From Porphyromonadaceae bacterium UBA7042 (GTDB lineage: Bacteria > Bacteroidota > Bacteroidia > Bacteroidales > Muribaculaceae), in assembly GCA_002494015.1 (NCBI GenBank), contig DLAR01000074.1, positions 1,220 to 64,283 on the forward strand: a stretch of DNA of 63,064 nucleotides. The letters run 5' to 3'. Each line of letters begins with the position of its first letter. Position 1 is the stretch's first letter. This document shows positions 15,272 to 24,796 of this stretch, in pieces. The notes under the pieces were generated by a model. That model saw nothing but the letters and a program-made list of their open reading frames with translations, searched no databases and had not been told where the DNA came from. Both the position numbers and the translations under genes were made by a program.

Positions 15272-18256
15272 ATGAAACTACATATTGCTGCAGGCATTGT
15301 CGCGGCGATGGCGTGTGCCATACCCGCCGGTGCGCAGATTAACGCCCCCGATGCCACGGGTTACATCGAACGCGCCCGTTTGATGTATGGCGGAGACAAC
15401 TATGGCGGAACTCTTGACCAGCTTGGCTTTTCTTCATCACTTTCGCCCGACGCGGCTCAGGAGGAGGAATCGATGTACTACCGCGCCCTCTCGCTGCTGA
15501 AATCGGGACGGCACGAGGCACTTGACGTGATGGCGCGGTTTCTTGAAGAATATCCGGCATCGGCGCGCCGTGTCGACATCGAGATGGCGAGGGGCGACTA
15601 TTATTTCCTCACCGGCGACTACGCCCGCGCCCTTGAAATCTATCGCGTGATAAGCGATGACGCGCTCAACGACGCGCGTTCCGAGGAACTCCGTTTCCGC
15701 AAAGGATACTGTTTCATGCTGCTCGGGGAAAACGACACCGCTGTCAGCCTGTTCAAGTCGCTCGGTTCCAGTCCCGCCTATGCCGATGCATCCCGGTTCT
15801 ACCGAGGCTATATCGCTTACAGCGACAGCAACTATGACGAGGCTTTGCGGCTGTTCCGTCAGGTCGACACGTCGGTGTCGCCCGGGGATGCCGCCGACTA
15901 TTATATAGCTCAGATTCAGTTTGCTCAGGGAAACTATGACGAGGCGCTGACTCTCGCGCGCCGCATGTTGTCAACGGGGCGCGTCCCGCAGTTTACCCCC
16001 GAGTGCAACCGCATCGCCGGTGAGTCGCTCTACAACTTGGGCGAGGAGAGTGAGGCGATTCCCTATCTGTGGAAATACTGTGCCGAGACCGCCAGCCCGC
16101 AGCCGTCGGCATTCTACATCCTCGGTGTCAGCGAGTATCGCGACGGAAATGTCGACAATGCCGTCAAGCTGTTGCAGAAGGCAATCGGCACCCACTCGGC
16201 GATGGAACAGAGCGCCTACCTGTTTCTCGGGCAGGCCTATCTGAAACGCGGCGACAAAAATTCGGCACTGATGGCGTTTGAGAACGCCTACCGTGTCGAT
16301 TATGACCGCGAGGTGCGCGAGACGGCGTTCTACAATTACGCCGTGGCCCGCATGGACGGAGGCCGAGTCCCGTTTGGCAACTCGGTCGCGCTGCTCGAAG
16401 ACTTCCTGCGTGACTATCCCGATTCCCGCTATGCCGCCGACGTGCAGAACTATATCATAACCGGCTACATGACCGACAACGACTATGAGGCGGCTATCAA
16501 TAGCATCAACACAGTCAGGAATCCGTCAGAAAATGTGCTGCGCGCCAAACAACGCGTGCTTTTCGTCCTCGGCACACGCGAGTTTACCGCCGGAAAGACC
16601 GCCTCGGCAATCAAGCGTTTCATCGAGGCCCGGTCACTGTCGCGCCTCGACCCGTCGATTGCCCGCCAGTGTGACCTGTGGCTCGGCGACTGCTATTACC
16701 GTCAGGGCAACTACGACACCGCTGTCAATAGTTACAACGCTTATCTGAAAGATGCCCCGCGCGACGAGGCCGACAACCGCCGGCTCGCTTGCTATGACCT
16801 CGGGTATGCCCGTTTCGCTACCGGCGACTACAAGGAGGCGCTCGCCGACTTCCGCAAGGCTGTCAATGACCGCCAAGGGGCGATGAGCGACGTTGTCGTG
16901 GCTGATGCCCGTAACCGCGCGGGGGACTGCCTCTACTATCTCGGCGATTTCAAGGGGGCGCAGACCGAGTATGGCCACGCGCTCGACCTTAACCCCTCGG
17001 CCGGGGATTATGCCCTCTACCAGATGGCAATTATGAAAGGTCTTGAAAAGGACTATGCCGGAAAAATCGCGTCGATTGACCGGCTGATAGCCGATTTCCC
17101 CTCGTCGGGACTCATTCCGGCCGCACTGCTCGAAAAGGCCGAAAGCCAGTCGGCAAGCGGCCACAGTGACCGAGCCATCGACACCTATAACGAGCTTGTA
17201 AAGAAATACCCCAACACATCCCACGGGCGCAACGGCTATCTACAGCTTGCCATCACCCGCATCAACCGCGGTGAGCGTCGCGAGGCAATCGATACTTACA
17301 AAAAGGTCATAACCACTTATCCCACCAGCGAGGAGGCCCGCATTGCCTCTGACGACCTCAAGCACATCTTTGCCGAGGATGGCCGCCTCCCCGAGTTTGC
17401 CTCGTTTATCGCCTCGGTGCCCAATGCTCCCGCATTTGAGGTTTCCGAGATGGACGACCTCGCGTTTCAGGCTGCCGAGAACGACTATGTCGGGAAAGAG
17501 GATGCCGCCAAGCTGCGCGGTTATCTCGACGACTACCCCTCGGGCCGTCACCGTGCGCAGGTCCTCTATTATCTTGCCGATGCGTCGTGGAACTCGGGCG
17601 ATACTCAGGCCGCGCTCGACTATGCGTCGCGCGTGACCCGCGATCATCCCGACTCGGAGGTTGTCGAGGACGCGATGATAATCAAAGCCGATGCCGAATC
17701 GTCGCTCGGAAAGACCGAAAGCGCACTCGCCACATACTGTGACCTCGAAACACGCGCCGCCGGGGCCAACATGCTTCACCGCGCACGTCTCGGGGCAATG
17801 CGCGCCTCGGCCGACCTCGGCCGTTACAAGGATGTGGTGGCGATTGCCGACAAGCTGCTTGCCACAAGCGCGTCCAACTCCACCGACGGGGACGAAGTCC
17901 GCTTTACCCGCGCCCGCGCCCTCAACGAGATGCGCCGCTATGACGAGGCCTACGCGGCTTGGAAAGAACTTGCCGCCAACCCGGCCGACATCTATGGTGC
18001 CAAGAGTGCCTATTACTGGGGACAGTCACTGCTCGACAACGGAAAGTTGAAACAGGCACTCAACGTGGCCGACGACCTGATTTCGTCCAATACCCCCCAC
18101 AGCTACTGGCTTGCGCGCGGATTTATCCTCTACAGTGACATTCTGCGCAAGCAAGGCGACGAGTTCGAGGCCGACGAATATCTGAAATCGCTCCGCGGCA
18201 ACTATCCCGGCAAAGATGCCGATATTTTTGAAATGATTGACCAAAGATTGAAATAA
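15272..18256 (+). CDS. Secreted TPR-repeat protein
   Basis: The 994-residue protein begins with a signal peptide ending AGAQ (about residue 22). Almost all the rest is tetratricopeptide-like helical repeats, with recurring motifs such as YYRALSLLKSGRH, ALMAFENAYRVDY and DLGYARFATGDYKEALADF, at roughly 35-residue spacing. It is probably a periplasmic or outer-membrane-attached scaffold. The next gene, an outer-membrane barrel, starts 4 bases after its stop, so the two are probably made together and may form a complex. PorW of type IX secretion is also a TPR protein, but I see nothing specific that ties this one to PorW. Confidence 0.8.
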   Translation: MKLHIAAGIVAAMACAIPAGAQINAPDATGYIERARLMYGGDNYGGTLDQLGFSSSLSPDAAQEEESMYYRALSLLKSGRHEALDVMARFLEEYPASARRVDIEMARGDYYFLTGDYARALEIYRVISDDALNDARSEELRFRKGYCFMLLGENDTAVSLFKSLGSSPAYADASRFYRGYIAYSDSNYDEALRLFRQVDTSVSPGDAADYYIAQIQFAQGNYDEALTLARRMLSTGRVPQFTPECNRIAGESLYNLGEESEAIPYLWKYCAETASPQPSAFYILGVSEYRDGNVDNAVKLLQKAIGTHSAMEQSAYLFLGQAYLKRGDKNSALMAFENAYRVDYDREVRETAFYNYAVARMDGGRVPFGNSVALLEDFLRDYPDSRYAADVQNYIITGYMTDNDYEAAINSINTVRNPSENVLRAKQRVLFVLGTREFTAGKTASAIKRFIEARSLSRLDPSIARQCDLWLGDCYYRQGNYDTAVNSYNAYLKDAPRDEADNRRLACYDLGYARFATGDYKEALADFRKAVNDRQGAMSDVVVADARNRAGDCLYYLGDFKGAQTEYGHALDLNPSAGDYALYQMAIMKGLEKDYAGKIASIDRLIADFPSSGLIPAALLEKAESQSASGHSDRAIDTYNELVKKYPNTSHGRNGYLQLAITRINRGERREAIDTYKKVITTYPTSEEARIASDDLKHIFAEDGRLPEFASFIASVPNAPAFEVSEMDDLAFQAAENDYVGKEDAAKLRGYLDDYPSGRHRAQVLYYLADASWNSGDTQAALDYASRVTRDHPDSEVVEDAMIIKADAESSLGKTESALATYCDLETRAAGANMLHRARLGAMRASADLGRYKDVVAIADKLLATSASNSTDGDEVRFTRARALNEMRRYDEAYAAWKELAANPADIYGAKSAYYWGQSLLDNGKLKQALNVADDLISSNTPHSYWLARGFILYSDILRKQGDEFEADEYLKSLRGNYPGKDADIFEMIDQRLK

Positions 18257-18260
18257 CGCA

Positions 18261-20033
18261 ATGGAATTCAAATATATATTAGCCTCTCTCGCCACCGTGG
18301 CAGCCATTGGTGCGTCGGCGCAGGGTCTGCATCAGGAAATCGATGTGGAGCGCGAGATTGTCCCGGTCGAGCGTGACGCAACCCGCATCAACACACTCCC
18401 GACACTGGTGCTTCCCCCCATCACCCCGGCCCGTCTCCCGTTCAGCGAGCGCGTCGTGACCGCCCGCGTCCCCAACAGCGCGTCGCCCCTCGACCCGACA
18501 GCCTATGGTGACACCCTCGCGCCCTCGCCGTGGCGCGGATATGCCGCCCTCGGCATCTTCCCCCTCTACAATGTCGACTTTTCGGCCGGATACAGGATTC
18601 TCGACACCTCGCGGTCGCGGCTGAGCCTCTGGACGCAGTATGACGGCCGTGTCTACAGCAAGGACCGCGGCGAGAATTACGATACCCGCTACTGGCGTGA
18701 CCACACCGTGAGTGCCGGACTTGATTATGACCAAAAAATAGGCAGGAAGTCATTTCTCGATGCCTCGCTCAACTATACTTTTTCGAGCCACACGCTTACG
18801 CCGGTATATCGTCATCATTACCAGCTCGAAGCCGACCGGGTCAATTTCAACGCCGCCTACCGTTCCCGTGCCGAGGGGTTGACCTACCGCATCGCCGCGC
18901 GATACAGCCATTTCGGCTACTGCAAGCAGGATATGGAATGGACTCCCGCCAAGCAAAATCTTTTCGGCCTCGACCTCGGCGGAAAGATAAAAGCGGGGGA
19001 GACGTCATGGGTGAAACTCGATGCCGACATCGCGGTCCTCTCTACATCGAAACATACCAACTGCATGGAACCCACCGCCATTGACGGCGGCGAGTCATCG
19101 GGACTGCTGACTCTCTCGCCCGCCTATCTCTACACGGGGAAAAACTTTGATGCGCGGCTCGGCGCAAGGCTCAATGTGTCGTTCAACGACGGCAACGTGT
19201 TCCATGTTGCTCCCGACGTACTCCTCGGCTGGCACCCGAGCTCATATTTCGCCCTAAGTCTCTCGGCGACAGGCGGCGTGGTGATGAACACTCTCGCCTC
19301 GGTCAACGACATCACACCCTATTGCGACCCGTTCAGCGTCTACGGTTCCTCCCATGTACCTTACGATTTCAACGGAACCATCACTATCGGGCCGTTCCGC
19401 GGAGGTTATCTGCAATTTTTCGGCGGATATGCCCGCGCCAACAACTGGTTGATGCCTTTCTCGACTACCACGCCGTTTAACGGCGGGTTGATGTTCAGCG
19501 GGGTCGATATTAACGGTTGGAAACCCGCTCCCTCGATTGGTCTTCTGTACGATGAAAGTTTGTTCAACGGGGTCGATATGAAGGGATGGCACGTCGGTGT
19601 AGCCGTCGGATATGATTATCGCGACCTGTTTTCTATCTCGTTACGATATGAGACCGCCGCACATGACAACCGGGCCGTTGACAAAGGCTATTATTTGTGG
19701 CGCGACCGTGCCCGTCATGTATTTAGCGGCGAGCTGACTGTGCGACCTGTTTCGCAGTTTGAAATAACTGCCGGAATGGAATGGCGTTGTGGCCGAAACA
19801 TGATTGATTACAAAATAACCGACATGCCGGTCGGAAACAGTCCGAGCCTGTTGCTGTGGCCGGTTGACCTCGGGAATGTCTCCAATCTGACCCTCGGCGC
19901 GTCCTACGCCTTTACCCCGTCGCTGACATTCTTCATTCGTGGCGAAAACCTGCTCAACCACCGCCACATCATCCTCGGCGACCGCATCTCGCAAGGCATC
20001 ACCGGCCTTCTCGGCGCAAGCTATAAGTTCTGA
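18261..20033 (+). CDS. Outer-membrane beta-barrel protein (TonB-receptor-like barrel without plug)
   Basis: The 590-residue protein has a signal peptide ending ASAQ (residue 21). A proline-rich segment follows, then many alternating amphipathic strands, an RGENLLNHRHIILG segment near the end and a C-terminal aromatic residue (GASYKF), all typical of an outer-membrane barrel. The barrel resembles the C-terminal part of TonB-dependent receptors, but no plug domain or TonB box is visible. It is translated right after the TPR gene. A 31-bp hairpin begins 6 bases after the stop. Confidence 0.75.
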   Translation: MEFKYILASLATVAAIGASAQGLHQEIDVEREIVPVERDATRINTLPTLVLPPITPARLPFSERVVTARVPNSASPLDPTAYGDTLAPSPWRGYAALGIFPLYNVDFSAGYRILDTSRSRLSLWTQYDGRVYSKDRGENYDTRYWRDHTVSAGLDYDQKIGRKSFLDASLNYTFSSHTLTPVYRHHYQLEADRVNFNAAYRSRAEGLTYRIAARYSHFGYCKQDMEWTPAKQNLFGLDLGGKIKAGETSWVKLDADIAVLSTSKHTNCMEPTAIDGGESSGLLTLSPAYLYTGKNFDARLGARLNVSFNDGNVFHVAPDVLLGWHPSSYFALSLSATGGVVMNTLASVNDITPYCDPFSVYGSSHVPYDFNGTITIGPFRGGYLQFFGGYARANNWLMPFSTTTPFNGGLMFSGVDINGWKPAPSIGLLYDESLFNGVDMKGWHVGVAVGYDYRDLFSISLRYETAAHDNRAVDKGYYLWRDRARHVFSGELTVRPVSQFEITAGMEWRCGRNMIDYKITDMPVGNSPSLLLWPVDLGNVSNLTLGASYAFTPSLTFFIRGENLLNHRHIILGDRISQGITGLLGASYKF

Positions 20034-20038
20034 TAAGA

Positions 20039-20109
20039 GCGTGATGAGATAAAAGATGCGCCAATGTCATCGACTTAGTGACATTGGCGCATCTTTTATC
20101 TTATCACGC
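20039..20109. terminator. Very long bidirectional terminator hairpin
   Basis: Bases 20039-20069 pair with 20079-20109 in a 31-bp stem with one G-T pair and a 9-base loop. It sits between the stops of two convergent genes (20033 and 20130) and can act on both strands, since the arms carry matching A- and T-rich blocks. Confidence 0.85.
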
Positions 20110-20129
20110 GGCGGACTCCCGCATTAGCG

Positions 20130-23100
20130 TTATTCCTTGATGAGGGTGAACTCGACCTTGGGTGTGGAGGGGTAGTGCCGGCCTGAGCGCAGGATGGCCC
20201 ATGCGCGGTAGGTGCCGTCGGGGAGGTCGGAGGATGGCTGCCAGAGGTAGGGGAACGATGGGTTGTCGATGGTGTCGACGATGTCGCCGTGGATGTTTTC
20301 GATAAGGAGGCGTGTGACAGGCTCGTTGTCGAGATTGTGGTCGAGCGAGAGTTCTATTTCGGAGCGGACAAGGTGGTAGTCGGCAGTTAGAACGGCAGTC
20401 GATGCGTCACTCGACACGACGATGAACGACAGTTCTTTCTCGGCACTGTTTCCTGCCATGTCTTTGACCTTGAACCGCAGGGTGTGACGGCCGTCGGTCA
20501 GCGAGGCGAGGCTGTGTCTCATTGTGTAGGTGCCGTTGTCAGCGGGTGTCAGGCGCACGGCGTGGGGGATTTCCACATTGTCAATGTACAGGCGCGGGGC
20601 CGAGTCTATCATCGAGGGGGAGAGGGCGACGCCACTCTCGTCATCAGATACGGTCAGGACAAGGGTTATGTCGCTGCCTGTCTCGGCTCCGTCGGGTGTC
20701 TCGGGGGTGTTGACATACATCTCGTCGATTGACGGTGGGGTGACATCGGTGATTGCCGAGCCGTCGACCGCGCCGATGGAAACGGTTGTTGCGCCGGCGG
20801 CTATCCGGGCAAGGGTATCGGATGAGACGGCGTAGAGGGCAACGCGGTTGGTGAGATTTTCGCGGGAGACGGGCGGAACAGTGACCGAGACTGACCATCT
20901 GCCGTCACTGACTTGGGCCGAGTAGGTGGCGATGACGGTTTCGTCGACGGTCACGACCGGCGGATTTTTTTTGTCACCCGGGTTCTGGGCGAGGGTTTTT
21001 TTCTCGACAGGGGCGTCAAAGAGTGTTATTGTCATCGTGCCGTTGAAGTCGGTCGCGATGTTGCCGTCGGCGGTCGTGACGGTACCGCTCAGTGTGACAG
21101 GGGTGAGCGGGACGATTTTTTCGCCCTCGACGAGGCCGCCGGTAATGTCGATGTCATACGCGGGGTTAAAGACCGGGAGGGCGGGGTCGCCCGCGAGGTT
21201 GAAGGTGAACGTGTTGATGCGCACGGCGGTGTTGGTCGCTATGGCCTTGTTGTGGGCACGGCGATAAATGTCGCCGAGGCAGTCTCCGGGACCGGCACTG
21301 TAAAGGGCGTGGGTGAATGCTTGGTTGAAGACGTGGTTTGACTCCATGTAGACGGTGCAGGTGGAGCCGATTGTGGCGATTGCGCCGCGGCCTTTAAGCA
21401 GGAGCATGCCAATGTTGAACCCGCGGTCGGGGCGATTCATGGACTGGGTGGAGCATGATGCCGAGAAAAAGATCGGGTAGGAGTTGAAGGAGAGTTGCTG
21501 AAGCTGTGCTATCTTGATTATGGCGACAGTGTTGCCGATGCCTCCTTGGTCGTGGTGTCCCGAGAAATTCAGGTAGCGCGGCGACTGGGAGAGGAAGGTG
21601 TTGAGTGCGTTCCAGAGGTTGGGCTGCTCGATTTTGTTATACCGGTAAAGCTCGGCATAGGCTTTGAATGCGGTCGCGCCGGGGGCGAGTGACTGCATTA
21701 TCGCCGCGTCGGCCTCGGTGCCCTTGGAGATGTGCTCGTTGTCGTTGTTCTGGTCGGCGATAAACACGGCCCGGTTGTAGATTCCGGCCTTCCAAGGGTT
21801 GGCAAAATAGTCTTCGATTTTGTCAATGAGCGCGTCGGCCTCGGGGGCGGTGGTGACGGGGAGGCGCCCGACGGCGATGTCAGACAGGTTGTTTTGTCGG
21901 ACGATGTCAGGCTCTAATGATTCAGGCGCAAGGATGGCGAAATACTGGTCAGATGAGTGGCTTGCCGTTGAATTTTTGGCTCTTACGACAGCCTCGGCCT
22001 CATAGCCGACGAGGTAGTCAGAGAGGTGGCGCACGCTGATCTGGCGATTGTCATAATGGGAGGCCCCGAGAAACAGGACATATTTCAGTGCGGAATGCTG
22101 ACGGGTGTAGAGCATTCTGATGAATCGGCGTATACTGGCCACCGACTTGGAGCCTGATGAAAATTCGTTTAAAATATCTTCCTGCATCACGACGGCGGTT
22201 CTGAATCCCTGATATTTCTCGTGGATGGAGGCAAGCCGCTCGGCCTGCTGCCGATAGGCCGGGAGGGTGATGACGAGATATTCGACATCGTCCATGCCGT
22301 GTAGGTTGCTGTTGGTGACTTCGCCACACAGGACGGGTGTCGGCAATGTGCGGGACGGGGAGAATGCGCGGAGGGTAAGGTTGCTGCCCGATGGTATGCT
22401 TGCAAGCGGAGAGCCGTCGGCCCGGCTGACGGAACATGATTTTACGTCGCGGGGATCGGTTACGTCCCACACTTCGATGTCGTCAGGGACATTCCCGAAT
22501 CTCAGGTTTCTGTGGCCGCTGTGGGATAGGAAATGCATAGCCATCTGGGACGCGTCGTTAAGATTGTTGTAACGCTGATAGAGGTTGTAGACGGCGTTGA
22601 TGCCTATGTAGGAAACGTTGTCATTGTCGGGTCGGGCGAATGAGAATGTCACCGTGCCGGGGTTTTCGGTGTCGAGCGGGGTATAGGGAATCCACCCGGC
22701 GGTTGACAGATTGTAGATTGTGTATTCGTCGGCGGCGCGGGCTGCGGTAGACCTCAGGACTTTTGAGTCGTCAATCACGATGTTGTCGCCCGGAGTGATG
22801 TCGATTGATGTCGTCGAGACATCGTTGCGGGCTGCAAAGGTGTACCCGAGCATGGCGTCTGACTCGTAGTCGGTCATCCCGAAAGAGAACGAGCGTGGCG
22901 AGGACAGATGGCGTGAGAAGAAAAAGACGCCTGCCGTGGCGGGATTGTGTTCTTCTACCCGGCGGTAATCAAGATGATAATGGGAGTCTTCGGCATGGGA
23001 TGAGTGCTCGAAAGGTATCTCACCGGGTTGCAGCGGCTCGTCGTCGGTGTCCTCGGTCAGGAAATAGTAGGATGAGGTGTCGTAGTAGTTGCGATAGCTG

Positions 23101-23495
23101 CCGTCCTCGACTTTCATGCGTGTCCCCGACTTGAAAATTCTCAGCCTGACATCACCCTCGCCGTAGAAAATCATCTTTTCGGCGGAATGAACGGCCGGGA
23201 CTTGAGGAAGGTCGTCGGGGGCGGTATGGAGCTGGCTGTTGTGTTCCACGCCGCTGTAACCGTAGATTTTTACGGCCTCGGGATTGTTGAATCCCCACTC
23301 CCGCAGTGTCTCATAGTCAATCTGATATATCGCCGACGAGTCAACGCGCACCTTGACCCAGCGGCCTTCGGACAGGCGCGACGACGGGGCAAACTGTGTC
23401 GCGAGTGCTGGCAGCGACAGTGCCGGGATTGCAACGAGTGACAATATCAGCTTGAATATGGTGGAGAGATGATGTCGGGAGGATGGTGTTGTCAT
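20130..23495 (-). CDS. PorU-like C25-family cysteine peptidase (divergent paralog)
   Basis: The 1121-residue protein has a signal peptide ending ALAT, a long beta-rich N-terminal region, a C25 (gingipain/PorU) caspase-like domain at about residues 430-790, then Ig-like domains and a FlgD-like C-terminal domain. Candidate catalytic residues are the first His of SGHHDQGG (near 645) and Cys of SASCSTQS (near 680). Their spacing is like that of gingipains, but the usual His-Gly is His-His here. PorU is the sortase of type IX secretion, which cleaves C-terminal signals at the cell surface. This copy may have that or another surface peptidase role. It follows the FAH-like gene by 17 bases in the rex operon. 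Confidence 0.72.
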   Translation of the reverse strand: MTTPSSRHHLSTIFKLILSLVAIPALSLPALATQFAPSSRLSEGRWVKVRVDSSAIYQIDYETLREWGFNNPEAVKIYGYSGVEHNSQLHTAPDDLPQVPAVHSAEKMIFYGEGDVRLRIFKSGTRMKVEDGSYRNYYDTSSYYFLTEDTDDEPLQPGEIPFEHSSHAEDSHYHLDYRRVEEHNPATAGVFFFSRHLSSPRSFSFGMTDYESDAMLGYTFAARNDVSTTSIDITPGDNIVIDDSKVLRSTAARAADEYTIYNLSTAGWIPYTPLDTENPGTVTFSFARPDNDNVSYIGINAVYNLYQRYNNLNDASQMAMHFLSHSGHRNLRFGNVPDDIEVWDVTDPRDVKSCSVSRADGSPLASIPSGSNLTLRAFSPSRTLPTPVLCGEVTNSNLHGMDDVEYLVITLPAYRQQAERLASIHEKYQGFRTAVVMQEDILNEFSSGSKSVASIRRFIRMLYTRQHSALKYVLFLGASHYDNRQISVRHLSDYLVGYEAEAVVRAKNSTASHSSDQYFAILAPESLEPDIVRQNNLSDIAVGRLPVTTAPEADALIDKIEDYFANPWKAGIYNRAVFIADQNNDNEHISKGTEADAAIMQSLAPGATAFKAYAELYRYNKIEQPNLWNALNTFLSQSPRYLNFSGHHDQGGIGNTVAIIKIAQLQQLSFNSYPIFFSASCSTQSMNRPDRGFNIGMLLLKGRGAIATIGSTCTVYMESNHVFNQAFTHALYSAGPGDCLGDIYRRAHNKAIATNTAVRINTFTFNLAGDPALPVFNPAYDIDITGGLVEGEKIVPLTPVTLSGTVTTADGNIATDFNGTMTITLFDAPVEKKTLAQNPGDKKNPPVVTVDETVIATYSAQVSDGRWSVSVTVPPVSRENLTNRVALYAVSSDTLARIAAGATTVSIGAVDGSAITDVTPPSIDEMYVNTPETPDGAETGSDITLVLTVSDDESGVALSPSMIDSAPRLYIDNVEIPHAVRLTPADNGTYTMRHSLASLTDGRHTLRFKVKDMAGNSAEKELSFIVVSSDASTAVLTADYHLVRSEIELSLDHNLDNEPVTRLLIENIHGDIVDTIDNPSFPYLWQPSSDLPDGTYRAWAILRSGRHYPSTPKVEFTLIKE

Positions 23496-23512
23496 AGCTT
23501 GCAGACAGAAGA

Positions 23513-24073
23513 TTATTTTATTCTGAGATTGAGATTGGGGGCGTCGTCAATGTTTATTGTGACGGCTGTGTCCTGAATGGCCGGGATATTGCCGGGAATG
23601 ACGGCGGCAAGGATAATGTCGCCTGTCTTCAGGGTCATGTACCGGCTTGCGGCGGCTATTACGGAATCGATGCTGATGTCGGCGGCCGATAGGGTTGCCT
23701 CGGGGACAGGGCCTGAGATTGTGACGGGCATCCCGGCGGGAGGGAGGGGAACCCACTCGCCGTGGACAAATGTCCCGTCGCATCCCGACAGGAGTCCGCG
23801 CCGCGTCATGTCGTTTTCTGACCCTTCGGGGAAAAACCTCAGGGCCGCCGACACGGAGTCGTAGTAGCGCGGGGCAAATTTTTCGGAGATATTTTTCCCA
23901 AGACGGTTTATGCGGAACGCGAGGCTTATCTTTCCGATCCATCGGTCGGCTCCAAAGTCGGGAACAAACAGGGGTTTGCCCGGAAGTATCATTGCCGAGT
24001 CGGGGATTATGTCAATTCCGCCAAAAGACTCGACAGGGGTTCCGGCCAGCCGGTTGAAAGCTATAATTTTCAT
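23513..24073 (-). CDS. Degenerate fumarylacetoacetate-hydrolase-fold protein
   Basis: The 186-residue protein aligns by eye to short bacterial FAH-family hydrolases. GKPLFVPDF (about residues 32-40), RINRLGKNISEKFAPRYYD (54-72) and the later GMPVTISGPVPE segment match the family's order and spacing. In the active family the strand before RI carries metal-binding Glu-x-Glu; here the matching positions are Lys48 and Ser50, so metal binding and hydrolysis are probably lost. It may be a pseudo-enzyme with a structural or binding role. Its ATG overlaps the rex stop (ATGA), so it is translationally coupled to rex. Confidence 0.6.
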   Translation of the reverse strand: MKIIAFNRLAGTPVESFGGIDIIPDSAMILPGKPLFVPDFGADRWIGKISLAFRINRLGKNISEKFAPRYYDSVSAALRFFPEGSENDMTRRGLLSGCDGTFVHGEWVPLPPAGMPVTISGPVPEATLSAADISIDSVIAAASRYMTLKTGDIILAAVIPGNIPAIQDTAVTINIDDAPNLNLRIK

Positions 24074-24735
24074 AGTGACCCTTGGTTTTTGGTGTCAAGG
24101 CGGTTGTACATTACCGCCAAGTGGGAGTATATCGACGTGTTTTGTATCACGATGTCGCCGGCCGTCTTGATGCGGAAGGGGGTGAAGTTCCACAGGGCCT
24201 TGATGCCGGCAGCGACGCAGGTGTCGGCAATATCTTGCGCGACCTCGACGGGGACGGCGATGATGGCGATTTCGGCATCAAGCTCGCGGCGTTTGTGAGC
24301 GAGGTCAGATATGTTGTAGACCGGGATGTTGCAGATGGAGGTGTTGACGAGCTTGGGATTCACGTCAAATCCGGCCACGATGTTGAGTCCGTAACGCGAC
24401 AGTCCCGAGTCGGCGATCAAAGCCGCGCCAAGGCTGCCTGTGCCGACGATGATGGCGTTGTGGACAGTCTTGAACCCGAGGAATTCCCTCAGCTCCCGTT
24501 CGAGCCTGACAACCTCATAGCCGATGCGAGTCTTTCCCTTGATTGACAGATAGGAGAGGTCTTTGGCAATCTGGGAGGCATCGACATTCAGTTCCCGCGA
24601 AATCGCTGTTGACGACACATATTCCACATTGCGGTTTTTCAACAGACTGACGTAGGCCAGATACCACGGCAGTCGTCGGAGCGTAGGCTCGGGGAGGATT
24701 TCTCGTGGTGCTGTGTTTCGCTGTGTGGATGACAT
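24070..24735 (-). CDS. rex: Redox-sensing transcriptional repressor Rex
   Basis: The 221-residue protein is a full Rex. An N-terminal winged helix includes PTLRRLPWYLAYVSLLKN and the recognition region ASQIAKDLSYL (about residues 52-62). The Rossmann domain shows IIVGTGSLGAAL, the NAD(H) site, near residue 107. The C-terminal helix for domain swapping (SIYSHLAVMYNRL) is present. Rex senses the NADH/NAD ratio and represses fermentation and respiration genes. ATG at 24735 is chosen because its -7 box lies at 24769-24762, inside the frame that is open further upstream. The gene order rex, FAH-like, PorU-like suggests an operon. Confidence 0.95.
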   Translation of the reverse strand: MSSTQRNTAPREILPEPTLRRLPWYLAYVSLLKNRNVEYVSSTAISRELNVDASQIAKDLSYLSIKGKTRIGYEVVRLERELREFLGFKTVHNAIIVGTGSLGAALIADSGLSRYGLNIVAGFDVNPKLVNTSICNIPVYNISDLAHKRRELDAEIAIIAVPVEVAQDIADTCVAAGIKALWNFTPFRIKTAGDIVIQNTSIYSHLAVMYNRLDTKNQGSL

Positions 24736-24760
24736 GGTGAGTATCGAAATTGATGTTGAT

Positions 24761-24769
24761 GCAAAGTTA
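24761..24769 (-). promoter_or_regulatory. -7 promoter box for rex
   Basis: Read on the minus strand it is TAACTTTGC, a good match to the Bacteroidales TAnnTTTG box, about 25 bases upstream of the rex ATG. It shows that rex need not depend on read-through from the PorU gene. Confidence 0.65.
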
Positions 24770-24796
24770 CAAAAATTGGCCGTGTGTCCCAAATAA

